DNA of 64,000 bases, taken from Lactiplantibacillus daowaiensis. GTDB lineage: Bacteria; Bacillota; Bacilli; Lactobacillales; Lactobacillaceae. Position 1 is the first letter of the stretch. Every line of letters starts with the position of its first letter. The notes below the pieces were generated by a model, which was not told where the DNA came from, made no database searches, and saw nothing but the letters and a program-made list of their open reading frames with translations. Of this stretch, positions 27,190 through 37,784 are shown piece by piece. The stretch covers positions 62,001 through 126,000 of the forward strand of contig NZ_BJDJ01000004.1 of NCBI RefSeq assembly GCF_005405085.1, in the 5' to 3' direction. A program made the position numbers and the translations under genes.

Positions 27190-27422
27190 TGCATGCTCTC
27201 AACCTTTGCAACGATTTTAGCTGGGGTATCCCATTCTGAACGTTCAAATTCAGAAACTGGGACTTCGATACCAAGTTGGTTTTGTAATTCTAGTAATAAT
27301 TGAACTGAACCCATTGAATCTAAGATACCTTCATCAAATAAATTCGTGTCCATATTGCCAGAAACGTCTTCACCTGTTAAATCTTGTAAAATTGAAAGAA
27401 CTGTTGATTGTGTTTCGTCCAT
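27186..27422 (-). CDS. dltC: D-alanyl carrier protein DltC
   Basis: The 78-residue acyl-carrier-type protein accepts D-alanine from DltA on a phosphopantetheine arm. The attachment serine is Ser36 in [10 protein letters not shown]. Start is ATG behind AAGGGGAG. It lies between dltB and dltD. Confidence 0.97.
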   Translation of the reverse strand: MDETQSTVLSILQDLTGEDVSGNMDTNLFDEGILDSMGSVQLLLELQNQLGIEVPVSEFERSEWDTPAKIVAKVESMQ

Positions 27423-27456
27423 GATAATTACTCCCCTTAATTGTAAGTTTTATTTT

Positions 27457-28671
27457 TTATGGCCGGGCGCTAAAGAATAGCGTATTTAGGAATCCTGAGA
27501 AAATCAAGAAACTAAAGCAGACCACGTTAAACGTTAAGAAAATTGCGAAGTATTCCGTAAATTTGTTGTGTGGAATTTGTGCTTGATGTTTCTTTTTGAA
27601 ACGTAACCAAGCATCGTTGATCACCATTGCAAACCCATGGAATAGCCCGTAAACGATATAGTACCAAGTTTCCCCGTGCCAGAACCCCATGATTAACATA
27701 TTAATCACGTAAGCGACGTTGGCAGTCGTAACCCGACTCTTAAAGATCTTATGCTTCATCATGAAGAAAACTAACCGCATATAGATGAAGTCTCGGAACC
27801 AGAAGGACAACGTCATGTGCCAACGATTCCAGAAGTCTTTAATGTTTTTAGATTTGAAGGGTTGGTTAAAGTTCATTGGGGTTTCAATCCCCATCAAATA
27901 ACTGACCCCGACAGCAAACAAACTGTAACCGGCAAAGTCGAAGAACAAATCCATACTGTAGGTATACATGACACCTAGCAAGGCCCAAGAAATGCCATGT
28001 GCTTGTAACGCCGCATGTTCAACGGCTGGTAACATGACCGTCCCAAAGATATAGGCCAAGATGAATTTGTAGAAGAAGCCGAGAAAGACGTAACGAACCC
28101 CTTTTTCAACTAATTCTAAATACTTCGAACGCGTTGGGACACTCTCATAATCTTTAATGAAGCGCCGATACCGATCAATTGGCCCCGAAGAAATTGTTGG
28201 GAAGAACAGTAAGAACTGTCCAAACAAAATCGGATGGAATTCTTTGATCGTCCCATCACGCGTTTCCATGATGGTTTGCACAACTTTAAAGGTTAAATAG
28301 GAAATCCCCAAGAACCCGATAATGGAACTAGCGCCATGGTGTACGGCCGGCGTAATTTTAACAATGGCAAGTGGAATAATTGCTAAAATCACGCTAACCA
28401 CGAAAATCCAGCCTTTATTCGGCGAATCGGGACGCTGTCGATACCGCGAATATAACCAAACTAAACAGATTTGGTAAACCAAGTAGATGATTAAGGCAAT
28501 CCCGGTGCGCCACTTAACGCCCCCGAAGGTCAACATTAAGAACACAAACGAGATGACAGATTCATAAATGTGTGAACGCCGACCGTAAAGTAAACCAATC
28601 ATCAACGGTAACAGAGCAATAAATAGTAATAAGAAGTACGTTGGGTTACCGTATGGGTCAAAGGACATCAT
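27457..28671 (-). CDS. dltB: D-alanyl transfer protein DltB (MBOAT family)
   Basis: A polytopic membrane O-acyltransferase of 404 residues that moves D-alanine from DltC across the membrane. Conserved MBOAT segments are present: SGPIDRYRRF, FAGYSLFAVG, FWNRWHMTLSFWFRDF and the catalytic-His motif MGFWHGETWYYI. It overlaps dltA by four bases (ATGA), showing tight coupling. Confidence 0.97.
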   Translation of the reverse strand: MMSFDPYGNPTYFLLLFIALLPLMIGLLYGRRSHIYESVISFVFLMLTFGGVKWRTGIALIIYLVYQICLVWLYSRYRQRPDSPNKGWIFVVSVILAIIPLAIVKITPAVHHGASSIIGFLGISYLTFKVVQTIMETRDGTIKEFHPILFGQFLLFFPTISSGPIDRYRRFIKDYESVPTRSKYLELVEKGVRYVFLGFFYKFILAYIFGTVMLPAVEHAALQAHGISWALLGVMYTYSMDLFFDFAGYSLFAVGVSYLMGIETPMNFNQPFKSKNIKDFWNRWHMTLSFWFRDFIYMRLVFFMMKHKIFKSRVTTANVAYVINMLIMGFWHGETWYYIVYGLFHGFAMVINDAWLRFKKKHQAQIPHNKFTEYFAIFLTFNVVCFSFLIFSGFLNTLFFSARP

Positions 28672-30194
28672 TCTGGGTTGACCTCTTTGATAATTGACTT
28701 AACATCGATCTTGCCGTTCGGCGTTAATGGCAAGCTCGTTTGATAAACGAACCGTTGCGGAATCATGTATTCCATCATCATTCCTTGTAGGTCCTTTTTA
28801 ATCGCCGTCGTCAAAGCAAAATCACTTTCAAACTCATTTGGCTTTGGTACGACGTAGGCAATCATTTGGGTGACTTTATGCTCTTTATTGTACTTCGGTA
28901 CGGCCACCGCTTGTTCAATGTGTTGTTGTTGGCCCAAGAAGTGGTTAACTTCTTCTAATTCGATCCGATAACCATGCATCTTAATTTGAAAATCAACCCG
29001 ACCACGGTAACGGAATAAGCCATCTTCATCCATAATCCCAATATCACCAGAGTGATAAGCACGTTGCCCATCAAGCGTAAAGAATGCTTTTTCTGTCTTT
29101 TCAGGATTATTTAAATAGCCCTTAGAAACGCTCGGCCCACTGATGATGATTTCGCCTTCAGTACCGGCTGGCACTGGTTCGCCATTTTCATCAACAACGA
29201 TCATCTTCGTATCAGCTTTTGCATAACCGATTGGTAACCGGTCGAACTTGGCTAAAGCTGCATCAGTGATTTCGATTTGGGTCACCGCAACACATGTTTC
29301 AGTTGGACCATAAGTGTTGAAGATCCGTGCTGCTGGGAACCGTTGCTTTAAGGTTGCAGCAGTCTTATGGGTCAATTCTTCTCCACAGAACAAGAAATGC
29401 GTTAAGTTAGGCAAGTGTTCGGCATCAAATTTTGGTTCCAATAAGCAAATATCCATGAAGGACGGTGTTGAGACCCACACATTAATTGGTAATTGTGGTA
29501 GAGCCGCAAACAATTGCTTAAAATCATCCGTGACTGCTTTTGGTAAGGCAAACAAGGTCCCACCTAAAGCTAAGGTTGGATAAACATCCATTACGGATAA
29601 ATCAAAAGAATATGGTGGTTGTGATAAGGCATTTGGTTGCGCCGGCAACCCAAAGTCATCACTCAACATCCAGTTCACATAACTCAATAAGTTATCATGA
29701 CTGATTTCAACCCCTTTAGGTTTACCAGTTGTCCCAGATGTAAAGATAATATAGTAATCATCGTCACCACTAACCGCATGTGTTGCTTGGTAGTCAACTG
29801 GTGTTGCAAAGATTTGATTCAATTGCGTTGGTGTAATGACTGGCGTTGAGCCAACCCCCGTTGGTAAGTCAACTACTGCAATCACCGCAGCTGGTTCTGC
29901 AATTTCATTGATCATCGTTAAACGTTCGTTTGGTGAATGCGTATCAATTGGAATGTACGCCCGACCAGATTTAACCACCCCTAAGAACGTGGCAATCATT
30001 TCAAAGGTTTGACCACCAAAAACAATGATTGGTGCTTTAGGCTTCAAATCTAGTGAATCTAAATGCGCTGCTAAAGCATCTGAATAGGCCTTTAATTCTG
30101 CATACGTATGGGTCGTTCCTTGAACGTCATAAACGATCTTGTCCGGTTGAGTCCGGGCAAAGTCATCAATTGTCGTGATAATGTTTTTAATCAT
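28668..30194 (-). CDS. dltA: D-alanine--D-alanyl carrier protein ligase DltA
   Basis: The adenylation enzyme activates D-alanine with ATP and loads it onto DltC. Core motifs are in order: FTSGTTGKPKG (A3), NTYGPTET (A5), YHSGDIG (A7), GRVDFQIKMHGYRIELEE (A8) and the A10 lysine in LTPNGKID. 508 residues is typical. Start is ATG behind GGGGGAAAG. dltX precedes it. Confidence 0.97.
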   Translation of the reverse strand: MIKNIITTIDDFARTQPDKIVYDVQGTTHTYAELKAYSDALAAHLDSLDLKPKAPIIVFGGQTFEMIATFLGVVKSGRAYIPIDTHSPNERLTMINEIAEPAAVIAVVDLPTGVGSTPVITPTQLNQIFATPVDYQATHAVSGDDDYYIIFTSGTTGKPKGVEISHDNLLSYVNWMLSDDFGLPAQPNALSQPPYSFDLSVMDVYPTLALGGTLFALPKAVTDDFKQLFAALPQLPINVWVSTPSFMDICLLEPKFDAEHLPNLTHFLFCGEELTHKTAATLKQRFPAARIFNTYGPTETCVAVTQIEITDAALAKFDRLPIGYAKADTKMIVVDENGEPVPAGTEGEIIISGPSVSKGYLNNPEKTEKAFFTLDGQRAYHSGDIGIMDEDGLFRYRGRVDFQIKMHGYRIELEEVNHFLGQQQHIEQAVAVPKYNKEHKVTQMIAYVVPKPNEFESDFALTTAIKKDLQGMMMEYMIPQRFVYQTSLPLTPNGKIDVKSIIKEVNPE

Positions 30195-30240
30195 TGTTGC
30201 TTTCCCCCAAATATAATCTAAGGCTTAATAAGCCGCCCCA

Positions 30241-30390
30241 TTAGAATTCATTGTAGATAAACTTAGCTTGGTTGATACCACTGTACCCATAGAGATAAAC
30301 CAAAGCTAACATCACCGCAAAGTAGAAAATTGTGAGTGAGATAAACTGCACGCTTGGTCGTTGAAACCAAACTTTCAATTTTGCGAACAT
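30241..30390 (-). CDS. dltX: DltX, small membrane protein of the D-alanylation system
   Basis: A 49-residue protein too short for usual ORF calling. It begins MFAKLKVWFQRPSVQF, has one membrane helix (about 16-38) and ends in QAKFIYNEF, matching the conserved C-terminal FxY(N/S)xF-type motif of DltX. A GGAGGTGAAGCG ribosome binding site sits directly upstream. It lies between the DltE-like gene and dltA, its usual place. In other bacteria the C-terminal peptide is thought to relay D-Ala to the teichoic acid. Confidence 0.93.
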   Translation of the reverse strand: MFAKLKVWFQRPSVQFISLTIFYFAVMLALVYLYGYSGINQAKFIYNEF

Positions 30391-30422
30391 CGCTTCACCT
30401 CCTCCAAATTAGTCAATCCCCA

Positions 30423-31592
30423 TTAATTTAGATTGCCATTTTGTAATTCATTAAATAATTTTTCGGTCGCCGTTTGGATTGTCACCGCTGGGCGATAATA
30501 ATTCGTTAATAATACGACCCCATTTTGACCATTGCTAGACAACATCACTGCAGATTCATAACCATAACCAATCCCATGGGAGCGGATGCCATTACTTAAG
30601 TTATAAACGCCACCGCCATAAGTACTGCTCGTAGCCGCAGTGTGTAAAATCGCCACATTTTGTGGGGTGATCAGCTTCCCGGTCAAGATGGCCCGTTCCG
30701 CTTTAAATAAATCACCAGCACTCATATAAATTTGACCCGTCCCTAACTCGTTGGCCATTTGGGCTTTCGTTTCATGTGACCGGGTCGCATAAGTCGCCTC
30801 AGTTTGTGAGCCACTGTATTTATAAGACTTCGTACTGTGGCTACCTTGACCAGCACTGACAAAGCCCGTATTTTTCAGTTTCAACGCTTTGATAATATGC
30901 TTGGTAAAGTATTGGCGATACGATTCACCGGTCTCTTGCCGGATAATACCGGCTAATAACACGTAATTAACTGGTTGATAGTTCCATTGGCCAATTTTTG
31001 CTGGATCACTCGCTAAGTTTTCAACCGCGTAATCAATCACGCGTGCTTCTGATAACTTTTGTGAAGACCCATTGCCAAAGGTCAACCCGGAATCCATGTC
31101 TAACAGCCGTCGTAACGTAATCTGCTTAGCACCGCCAATTCCAGGATAATACTTGGAAAGTGGATCACTCAGCTTGATTTTACCGGCCTGGACCAATTGC
31201 ATGACACAGGCCGCCGTTAACGACTTTTGAATCGACAAGATTTGATATTTAGACAACGCGACATTTTGACGACTTGTCGCTTCATCCGCATAACCAAAAC
31301 CTTTTTGATAAATCACGTGATTATTCTTAACAACTAACGCCGTCCCCACAAACTTAGTCATTGTTAAGAGTTCCGTGATTTTTTGATTCGAAGTTTCGGT
31401 CTTGGAAAAGTGCTCTTGCGTCACTTTTCGTTTTAACTTTTTCTTTTTAGCGGCAATTTTGCGTTTCTTGCTTTTCTTAACCGCTTTTTTTTGAACTTGC
31501 ACCGATCGATCAGCGGTGTGTACGTAATAAAAGGTACCGCCAATGACGACCAAGCCCAATAAGGTGTAAATGAATAGTTTAAATCGTTTCAC
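30423..31592 (-). CDS. dltE: Serine hydrolase of the PBP/beta-lactamase fold, DltE/PbpX2-like
   Basis: A membrane-anchored (helix about 7-25) extracellular serine hydrolase of 389 residues. A Lys-rich stalk (about 35-58) leads to the catalytic domain, with the SxxK motif Ser120-Ile-Gln-Lys123 and a tyrosine motif near Tyr206 in WNYQPVNYVLL. A gene of this type at the head of the L. plantarum dlt operon (formerly pbpX2) encodes DltE, reported as a D-Ala esterase on lipoteichoic acid rather than a peptidoglycan carboxypeptidase. Assignment rests on family and position. Start is GTG 31592 behind GGGGGAG. Confidence 0.82.
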   Translation of the reverse strand: MKRFKLFIYTLLGLVVIGGTFYYVHTADRSVQVQKKAVKKSKKRKIAAKKKKLKRKVTQEHFSKTETSNQKITELLTMTKFVGTALVVKNNHVIYQKGFGYADEATSRQNVALSKYQILSIQKSLTAACVMQLVQAGKIKLSDPLSKYYPGIGGAKQITLRRLLDMDSGLTFGNGSSQKLSEARVIDYAVENLASDPAKIGQWNYQPVNYVLLAGIIRQETGESYRQYFTKHIIKALKLKNTGFVSAGQGSHSTKSYKYSGSQTEATYATRSHETKAQMANELGTGQIYMSAGDLFKAERAILTGKLITPQNVAILHTAATSSTYGGGVYNLSNGIRSHGIGYGYESAVMLSSNGQNGVVLLTNYYRPAVTIQTATEKLFNELQNGNLN

Positions 31593-31614
31593 AAGCCATT
31601 AACTCCCCCATTAG

Positions 31615-31824
31615 TTAATTGATTACGAACCTATTCCTCATGACCGCCGTAATAAAACCAGTGCGTGATAACTTCGATTCATCAAATAGTCTACCAATTT
31701 TGAAAATAGAATCATCGTTTTCACCTGAAAACTTCAAATTGTTGCCTATTCGTGTCTTAAAGACACATTCTTGTAACGGTTTTGTAACATGACCGTTAAC
31801 GAGCACGGTTTGTCGTCGTCCCAA
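31615..31824 (-). CDS. Possible small protein or leader ORF at the head of the dlt operon
   Basis: A 69-codon ORF starting with TTG 31824 behind a near-perfect AGGAGGTGA site seven bases away, the best initiation signal in this operon. It ends 22 bases before dltE. The product is basic, with no signal peptide and no recognised motif (KPLQECVFKTRIG, FKIGRLFDESK). Inside it lies a 15-base palindrome, GTGTCTTAAAGACAC (31752-31766). It may be a real small protein, a regulatory leader or a decayed gene. Confidence 0.42.
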   Translation of the reverse strand: MGRRQTVLVNGHVTKPLQECVFKTRIGNNLKFSGENDDSIFKIGRLFDESKLSRTGFITAVMRNRFVIN

Positions 31825-31866
31825 TGATTCACCTCCTCAATTAATACTAGCACCCGTGATATTTTA

Positions 31867-31894
31867 TTTATAATATATCGAAACAGTTTGTCGA
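31867..31894 (-). promoter_or_regulatory. Probable promoter of the dlt operon
   Basis: On the minus strand a TCGACA -35 (31889-31894) and TATAAA -10 (31867-31872) are separated by 16 bp, about 30 bases before the ribosome binding site of the leading small ORF. Confidence 0.5.
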
Positions 31895-32024
31895 AAAATC
31901 GACAGCCGGGAAGTTCAGTTAATAAACAAAATGTTGCTAGTTATGATGGTTCCAGTATGCCAATTTGTGCAGACCGGTAAAAGCAAGGTTCACTGAAATT
32001 AAACTGAGAAATTCTCAGATAAGC

Positions 32025-32062
32025 AAAAAAAAGCGTCTCACCAATGATTTGGCGAGACGCTT
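32025..32062 (-). terminator. Terminator of the hrcA-grpE-dnaK-dnaJ operon
   Basis: On the minus strand AAGCGTCTCGCCAA / TTGGTGAGACGCTT plus eight T residues follows dnaJ. Confidence 0.9.
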
Positions 32063-32070
32063 GCAACCGG

Positions 32071-33210
32071 TTAGTTATTGAATAACTTATCAAAAAGTGA
32101 ACTCTTACCATTGCCAGCAACTGTTTTACCACTTGCTTTAGCAAAGGTCTTCAACGCTTCTTTTTGACCCTTATTTAATTTAGTTGGGGTTTGGATCGAT
32201 ACCGTGACTTGTTCATCACCAGTACCATTACCACGCAACTTAGGTGCACCCTTACCACGTAAACGGAAGGTCGTCCCGGTTTGCGTGCCGGCTGGAATCT
32301 TCATCTTCACGTCACCGTGAACGGTCTTAACGCGAACTTCATCGCCCAAAGCGGCTTGAACAAAGTCGATTGGTAGCTTGAAGTAAATCGTCGCACCATC
32401 ACGTTCAAATTCATCACTAGGTTCAACCCGGAAGATAATGAAGAGATCCCCATAAGGGCCGCCATTAGCACCGGCTTCCCCTTGATTTTGCAACCGCATT
32501 TGTTGGCCTTCTTCAACCCCGGCTGGCACGGTCACTTTAATCGAGTGACTTTGTTCCGTATGGCCAGAGCCACCACAAGTCGCGCACTTGTCTTGGATTT
32601 CTTTACCAGTCCCATGACAAACATCACAAACTTGTTGGCTCATCATCCGACCTAATGGCGTATTAGTTTGAACTTGAATATAACCGCTCCCATGACATTT
32701 CGAACACGTTACTGGTGACGTTCCAGGCTTAGCACCTGAACCACCACAAGTTTCACATTGTTCTTCACGGTTATAAGTAATGTTGGTTTTCTTACCAAAA
32801 ATGGCATCTTCAAATTTCAACGTCATTTCATATTGTAAGTCACGACCTTGTTGTGGTGCCGTTGGATTAGGTCGGCGACCACCACCACTACCACCAAAGA
32901 ACGAGCTGAAAATATCTTCGAAGCCGCCGCCACCAAAGCCACCGAAGTCTTGGCCGCCAAAGCCGCCAGCGCCGCCACCAAAACCTTGTTGACCACCGGT
33001 AGAACCAAATTGGTCGTATTGGGCCCGCTTTTGAGGATCACCTAATGTTTCATACGCGTCATTGACTGCTTTGAACTTGTCTTCGGCGCCTGGTTCATGG
33101 TTCAGATCAGGATGGTACTTTTTTGAAAGCTTACGGTAGGCTTTCTTAATTTCATCTTGACTGGCATCTTTTTCGACACCCAGAACCTTATATAAGTCTT
33201 GTTCTGCCAT
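32071..33210 (-). CDS. dnaJ: Chaperone protein DnaJ
   Basis: The J-domain cochaperone stimulates DnaK ATPase. It has the HPD motif (residues 33-35 in KKYHPDLN), a glycine/phenylalanine-rich region (about 75-115) and four zinc-finger repeats ([32 protein letters not shown]). C-terminal substrate-binding domains follow. The full length of 379 residues makes it a type I DnaJ. It is the last gene of the heat-shock operon, after a hairpin in the dnaK-dnaJ gap. Confidence 0.98.
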   Translation of the reverse strand: MAEQDLYKVLGVEKDASQDEIKKAYRKLSKKYHPDLNHEPGAEDKFKAVNDAYETLGDPQKRAQYDQFGSTGGQQGFGGGAGGFGGQDFGGFGGGGFEDIFSSFFGGSGGGRRPNPTAPQQGRDLQYEMTLKFEDAIFGKKTNITYNREEQCETCGGSGAKPGTSPVTCSKCHGSGYIQVQTNTPLGRMMSQQVCDVCHGTGKEIQDKCATCGGSGHTEQSHSIKVTVPAGVEEGQQMRLQNQGEAGANGGPYGDLFIIFRVEPSDEFERDGATIYFKLPIDFVQAALGDEVRVKTVHGDVKMKIPAGTQTGTTFRLRGKGAPKLRGNGTGDEQVTVSIQTPTKLNKGQKEALKTFAKASGKTVAGNGKSSLFDKLFNN

Positions 33211-33262
33211 CGTAACCTCCTAATGATCCTTAATAAAGTCTCATTAATACTAGCATATTTAA

Positions 33263-33299
33263 CGCAAAAAGCCAAAGCCGCGCGGCCTTGGCTTTTTGT
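33263..33299 (-). terminator. Hairpin terminator between dnaK and dnaJ
   Basis: On the minus strand AAAAAGCCAAGGCCGC / GCGGCTTTGGCTTTTT forms a long GC-rich stem with a T tail. It probably reduces dnaJ expression relative to dnaK. Confidence 0.82.
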
Positions 33300-33314
33300 T
33301 AACGAATCATTGAA

Positions 33315-35189
<1,875 letters not shown>

Positions 35190-35229
35190 TTAACAAACCT
35201 CTTTTTAATAAGTTTTTTTATGCTCTAAA

Positions 35230-35844
35230 TTATTGTGCCACAACAACCATTGCTGGTCGTAACGTCCGGTCTTTAAATAAGTAACCCTTTTGTAAGACTT
35301 GGACCACCGTGTCAGCTGGATGTTCATCCGTGGCTGGCACCGTTTGAACGGCTTGGTGAATAGTTGGATCAAAGGTTTCACCAGCAGCTGCTACTTCGGT
35401 GACACTGTGTTTCTTCAATGCTTCTTGTAAATGGCCATAGACCATTTCGACACCCTTCTTCAACTGCTTAGCAGCATCGTCGTCGGCATCGGTGGCTAAA
35501 GCCCGTTCCAAGTTATCTAAAACTGGTAACACATCTTTAGCCAAACTTTGACCATCATATTTGATGATTGAAGCTTGTTCTTTCTTGAAGCGATTTTGCA
35601 TATTGACTAGTTCTGCTTGGGCCCGTAACATTTGATCATCTTTTTGATCAACTTGTTTTTGTAGGTCAGCAAGTTGTTGATCTTTTGGATCAACCGTTGT
35701 CTTTGCGTTCGTCGCTTGATCATCAGTGGCGGACGTCGTTGGCTTAGCCGTAGCTGAGTCGTTGGACGTGGCCGCTTGGCTTGCCGCTGTGGATTCAGCC
35801 GTAGCTTGTTCCGTGGCGGTTGCGCTAGTTGGTTCTTTTGCCAA
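35230..35844 (-). CDS. grpE: Nucleotide exchange factor GrpE
   Basis: GrpE releases ADP from DnaK. A Ser/Thr/Ala-rich, low-complexity N-terminus (about 1-60) precedes a long coiled coil ([20 protein letters not shown]) and the beta domain ending in the family signature [21 protein letters not shown]. The start is uncertain: TTG 35844 is favoured, nine bases after AAGGAG. GTG 35868 overlaps the hrcA stop but has no ribosome binding site. The tight spacing implies coupling to hrcA. Confidence 0.94.
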   Translation of the reverse strand: MAKEPTSATATEQATAESTAASQAATSNDSATAKPTTSATDDQATNAKTTVDPKDQQLADLQKQVDQKDDQMLRAQAELVNMQNRFKKEQASIIKYDGQSLAKDVLPVLDNLERALATDADDDAAKQLKKGVEMVYGHLQEALKKHSVTEVAAAGETFDPTIHQAVQTVPATDEHPADTVVQVLQKGYLFKDRTLRPAMVVVAQ

Positions 35845-35864
35845 TGATTTCATCTCCTTGTCCG

Positions 35865-36908
35865 TCACTCATCAAAGTACCGGTAATAGTCTAACAGTTT
35901 GCGGGCGAGCTCCCGTTGAAATGCACCCATCAACCCGATCATCCGGGAATAAGGCATGGCAGTCGGCCCGAGTAACGCAATCATCCCTTGACCATGTTGA
36001 TCAACGTCATAAGTTGCCGTAATCAAACTGTAGTCTTTTAACAAATCGTTGGTAATTTCATTCCCGATGCGCACTTGAATGTGTTGACCAGGTGGGCCAA
36101 TCACATCAGCAATATGGTCGGTTTGATCGAGTAATGAATACAATGATCGCATTTCTTGCGGATCTTGCTTAGAGGTATAGTTAAATAAATTCAACTTACC
36201 ACCCACATAGAACCGCTCGGAAGCTGCCTTGGACAACACACTGCCAAAGATATCCAAAAAGCCATCAGGATTTTGCAAATAATGCGCTAATTTTAATGGA
36301 ATTTCAGACTGTAACTTGGCAAGGACGTCTTGTAACGGCAGGCCAACCAACTGATCATCGATAAACCGTACGACCGGCTCAAGTTCGTCGCCAGTAATGT
36401 CCGTCGGAATCGTAAAGGTCTGGTTTTCCACGTCACCATTATTGGTCACAAGGATCGCCATCACTTGATGATTTCCTAACGGCACCAACCGGAAGCCACT
36501 TAAGCGACTATGTTTCAATTCTGGTCGTAACGTAAAGGTCGTATAACTTGTCAATTGTGATAAGATATCGGCCGATTGTGCAACGATCTCATCGATTTTA
36601 TGAAATTCACCACCCAACGAATGTTGGATAACTTTCAAGTCTTTGTTATCAACTTTTTCAGGCTTCAAAATATGATCAACATAATAACGATAGCCTTTAA
36701 TTGATGGCATTCGTCCGGAAGACAAATGCGTCTTGACGATTAATCCTAAATCTTCCAAATGAGCCATTTCATTACGAATCGTGGCTGAACTGACCTTCAT
36801 TGGTAGTTCTTGGACCAACGCTTTGGAGCCCACCGGATTACCGCCTTCGGTATAGTCACGAACAATGGCCTTCAAAATCAGGCTTTGCCGTTCAGTTAAC
36901 GTGATCAT
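35865..36908 (-). CDS. hrcA: Heat-inducible transcription repressor HrcA
   Basis: HrcA represses the dnaK (and usually groE) operons by binding CIRCE. The winged-helix domain is at the N-terminus ([36 protein letters not shown]), followed by a GAF-like dimerisation part, for 347 residues. It is the first gene behind two CIRCE copies, so it should autoregulate. ATG 36908 or GTG 36911 is the start; the AGAGGTG site is unusually close to both. Confidence 0.96.
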   Translation of the reverse strand: MITLTERQSLILKAIVRDYTEGGNPVGSKALVQELPMKVSSATIRNEMAHLEDLGLIVKTHLSSGRMPSIKGYRYYVDHILKPEKVDNKDLKVIQHSLGGEFHKIDEIVAQSADILSQLTSYTTFTLRPELKHSRLSGFRLVPLGNHQVMAILVTNNGDVENQTFTIPTDITGDELEPVVRFIDDQLVGLPLQDVLAKLQSEIPLKLAHYLQNPDGFLDIFGSVLSKAASERFYVGGKLNLFNYTSKQDPQEMRSLYSLLDQTDHIADVIGPPGQHIQVRIGNEITNDLLKDYSLITATYDVDQHGQGMIALLGPTAMPYSRMIGLMGAFQRELARKLLDYYRYFDE

Positions 36909-36917
36909 CACCTCTTT

Positions 36918-36944
36918 TTAGCACTTAACTTAATGGAGTGCTAA
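36918..36944. promoter_or_regulatory. CIRCE operator 1
   Basis: TTAGCACTT-N9-GAGTGCTAA matches the CIRCE consensus at eight of nine positions on one side and all nine on the other. It lies between the promoter and hrcA. It is the HrcA binding site. Confidence 0.95.
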
Positions 36945-36954
36945 CACAATTACT

Positions 36955-36983
36955 AATATAACAACCCCCTTGCTTAAAGTCAA
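36955..36983 (-). promoter_or_regulatory. Sigma-A promoter of the hrcA operon
   Basis: On the minus strand TTGACT (36978-36983) and TATATT (36955-36960) are separated by 17 bp, placed between the two CIRCE elements. Confidence 0.85.
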
Positions 36984-36999
36984 GGAAAGACAAAGTTTT

Positions 37000-37026
37000 T
37001 TAGCAAAATAATTGGGTGAGTGCTAA
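37000..37026. promoter_or_regulatory. CIRCE operator 2 (degenerate)
   Basis: TTAGCAAAA-N9-GAGTGCTAA has one perfect arm and one degenerate arm. It lies upstream of the -35 box. Confidence 0.82.
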
Positions 37027-37034
37027 TTTCAAAT

Positions 37035-37066
37035 CAAAAAAAGTCTGGAATTGAATTCCAGACTAA
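37035..37066 (-). terminator. Terminator after aldB
   Basis: On the minus strand AGTCTGGAATTCAATTCCAGACT followed by a T run lies after the aldB stop. Confidence 0.88.
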
Positions 37067-37073
37067 ATCAAGC

Positions 37074-37784
37074 TTATCTTTCAGCCTTATTAATCGCCGT
37101 ATCGATTGCTTGATTATCAAATTTTTCTTGTAAATAAGCCGCATTATCAATTGGTAAATGCACCTTGAAATCAGCAAAACGTTGGACCTTAACCGTCGCT
37201 TGATCAATGTCAAAGCCCAGTAAATGGCCGCCGAGTTGATGGTCATCACTTAAGAAGTGTAAGTGATAGCCGCCAACCGTCGCCCCTTGGAACAAGTGTG
37301 GCGCATAATACCCAATAATCGTCCCCGTAACATTGTCACCTTCAAATTCAGGTTGCTTGGTAGTCGCTGCCACCAACGTTTGATAAGGTCGTGTTTGTTT
37401 TGGTGCCACGCGTGTTTTGATGTGTTTGAAAGTTCCAGTCACACGCACTGCAGCAAAGACATTTTCTAATTGATATTCAGTCAATAATTGTTGTTCAAAT
37501 TCGGCTTGACTTAAGCCTTTGACATCCACACTGACATCTGGCTGTTCAAAGTGAACGGAAGCAAACGGCATCGTTTCAGTCGCATCAATTTCACGAATCT
37601 GGCCATCTTCACGCGCTTGATAGGCATGGCCATCTAAAATAATAACCTCGCCGTTTAAGCCATCAAGCGTCCCGATACCAGTATCGCCATGCGTTAATAG
37701 CTCACCCGCAGTAATCGTTCCTTCAAATAGACCAGGGACTAATAGGCCCAAAGTACCGTGTTGATAAATCGTATTTGCCGTCAT
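37074..37784 (-). CDS. aldB: Alpha-acetolactate decarboxylase
   Basis: The enzyme converts alpha-acetolactate to acetoin, diverting pyruvate and controlling branched-chain amino-acid flux. The 236-residue protein shows the family pattern: TLGLLVPGLFEGTITAGELL, DGLNGEVIILDG and the zinc-binding histidines in GYHLHFLSDDHQLGGHLL. Its ATG overlaps the ribF stop by one base (TAATG). It is therefore the last gene of a truB-ribF-aldB operon. Confidence 0.94.
   Translation of the reverse strand: MTANTIYQHGTLGLLVPGLFEGTITAGELLTHGDTGIGTLDGLNGEVIILDGHAYQAREDGQIREIDATETMPFASVHFEQPDVSVDVKGLSQAEFEQQLLTEYQLENVFAAVRVTGTFKHIKTRVAPKQTRPYQTLVAATTKQPEFEGDNVTGTIIGYYAPHLFQGATVGGYHLHFLSDDHQLGGHLLGFDIDQATVKVQRFADFKVHLPIDNAAYLQEKFDNQAIDTAINKAER

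Noticed and set aside
32780-33045. Pro/Ala-rich ORFs antisense to dnaJ
   Set aside because: Antisense of the Gly/Phe-rich region of DnaJ; composition artefact.
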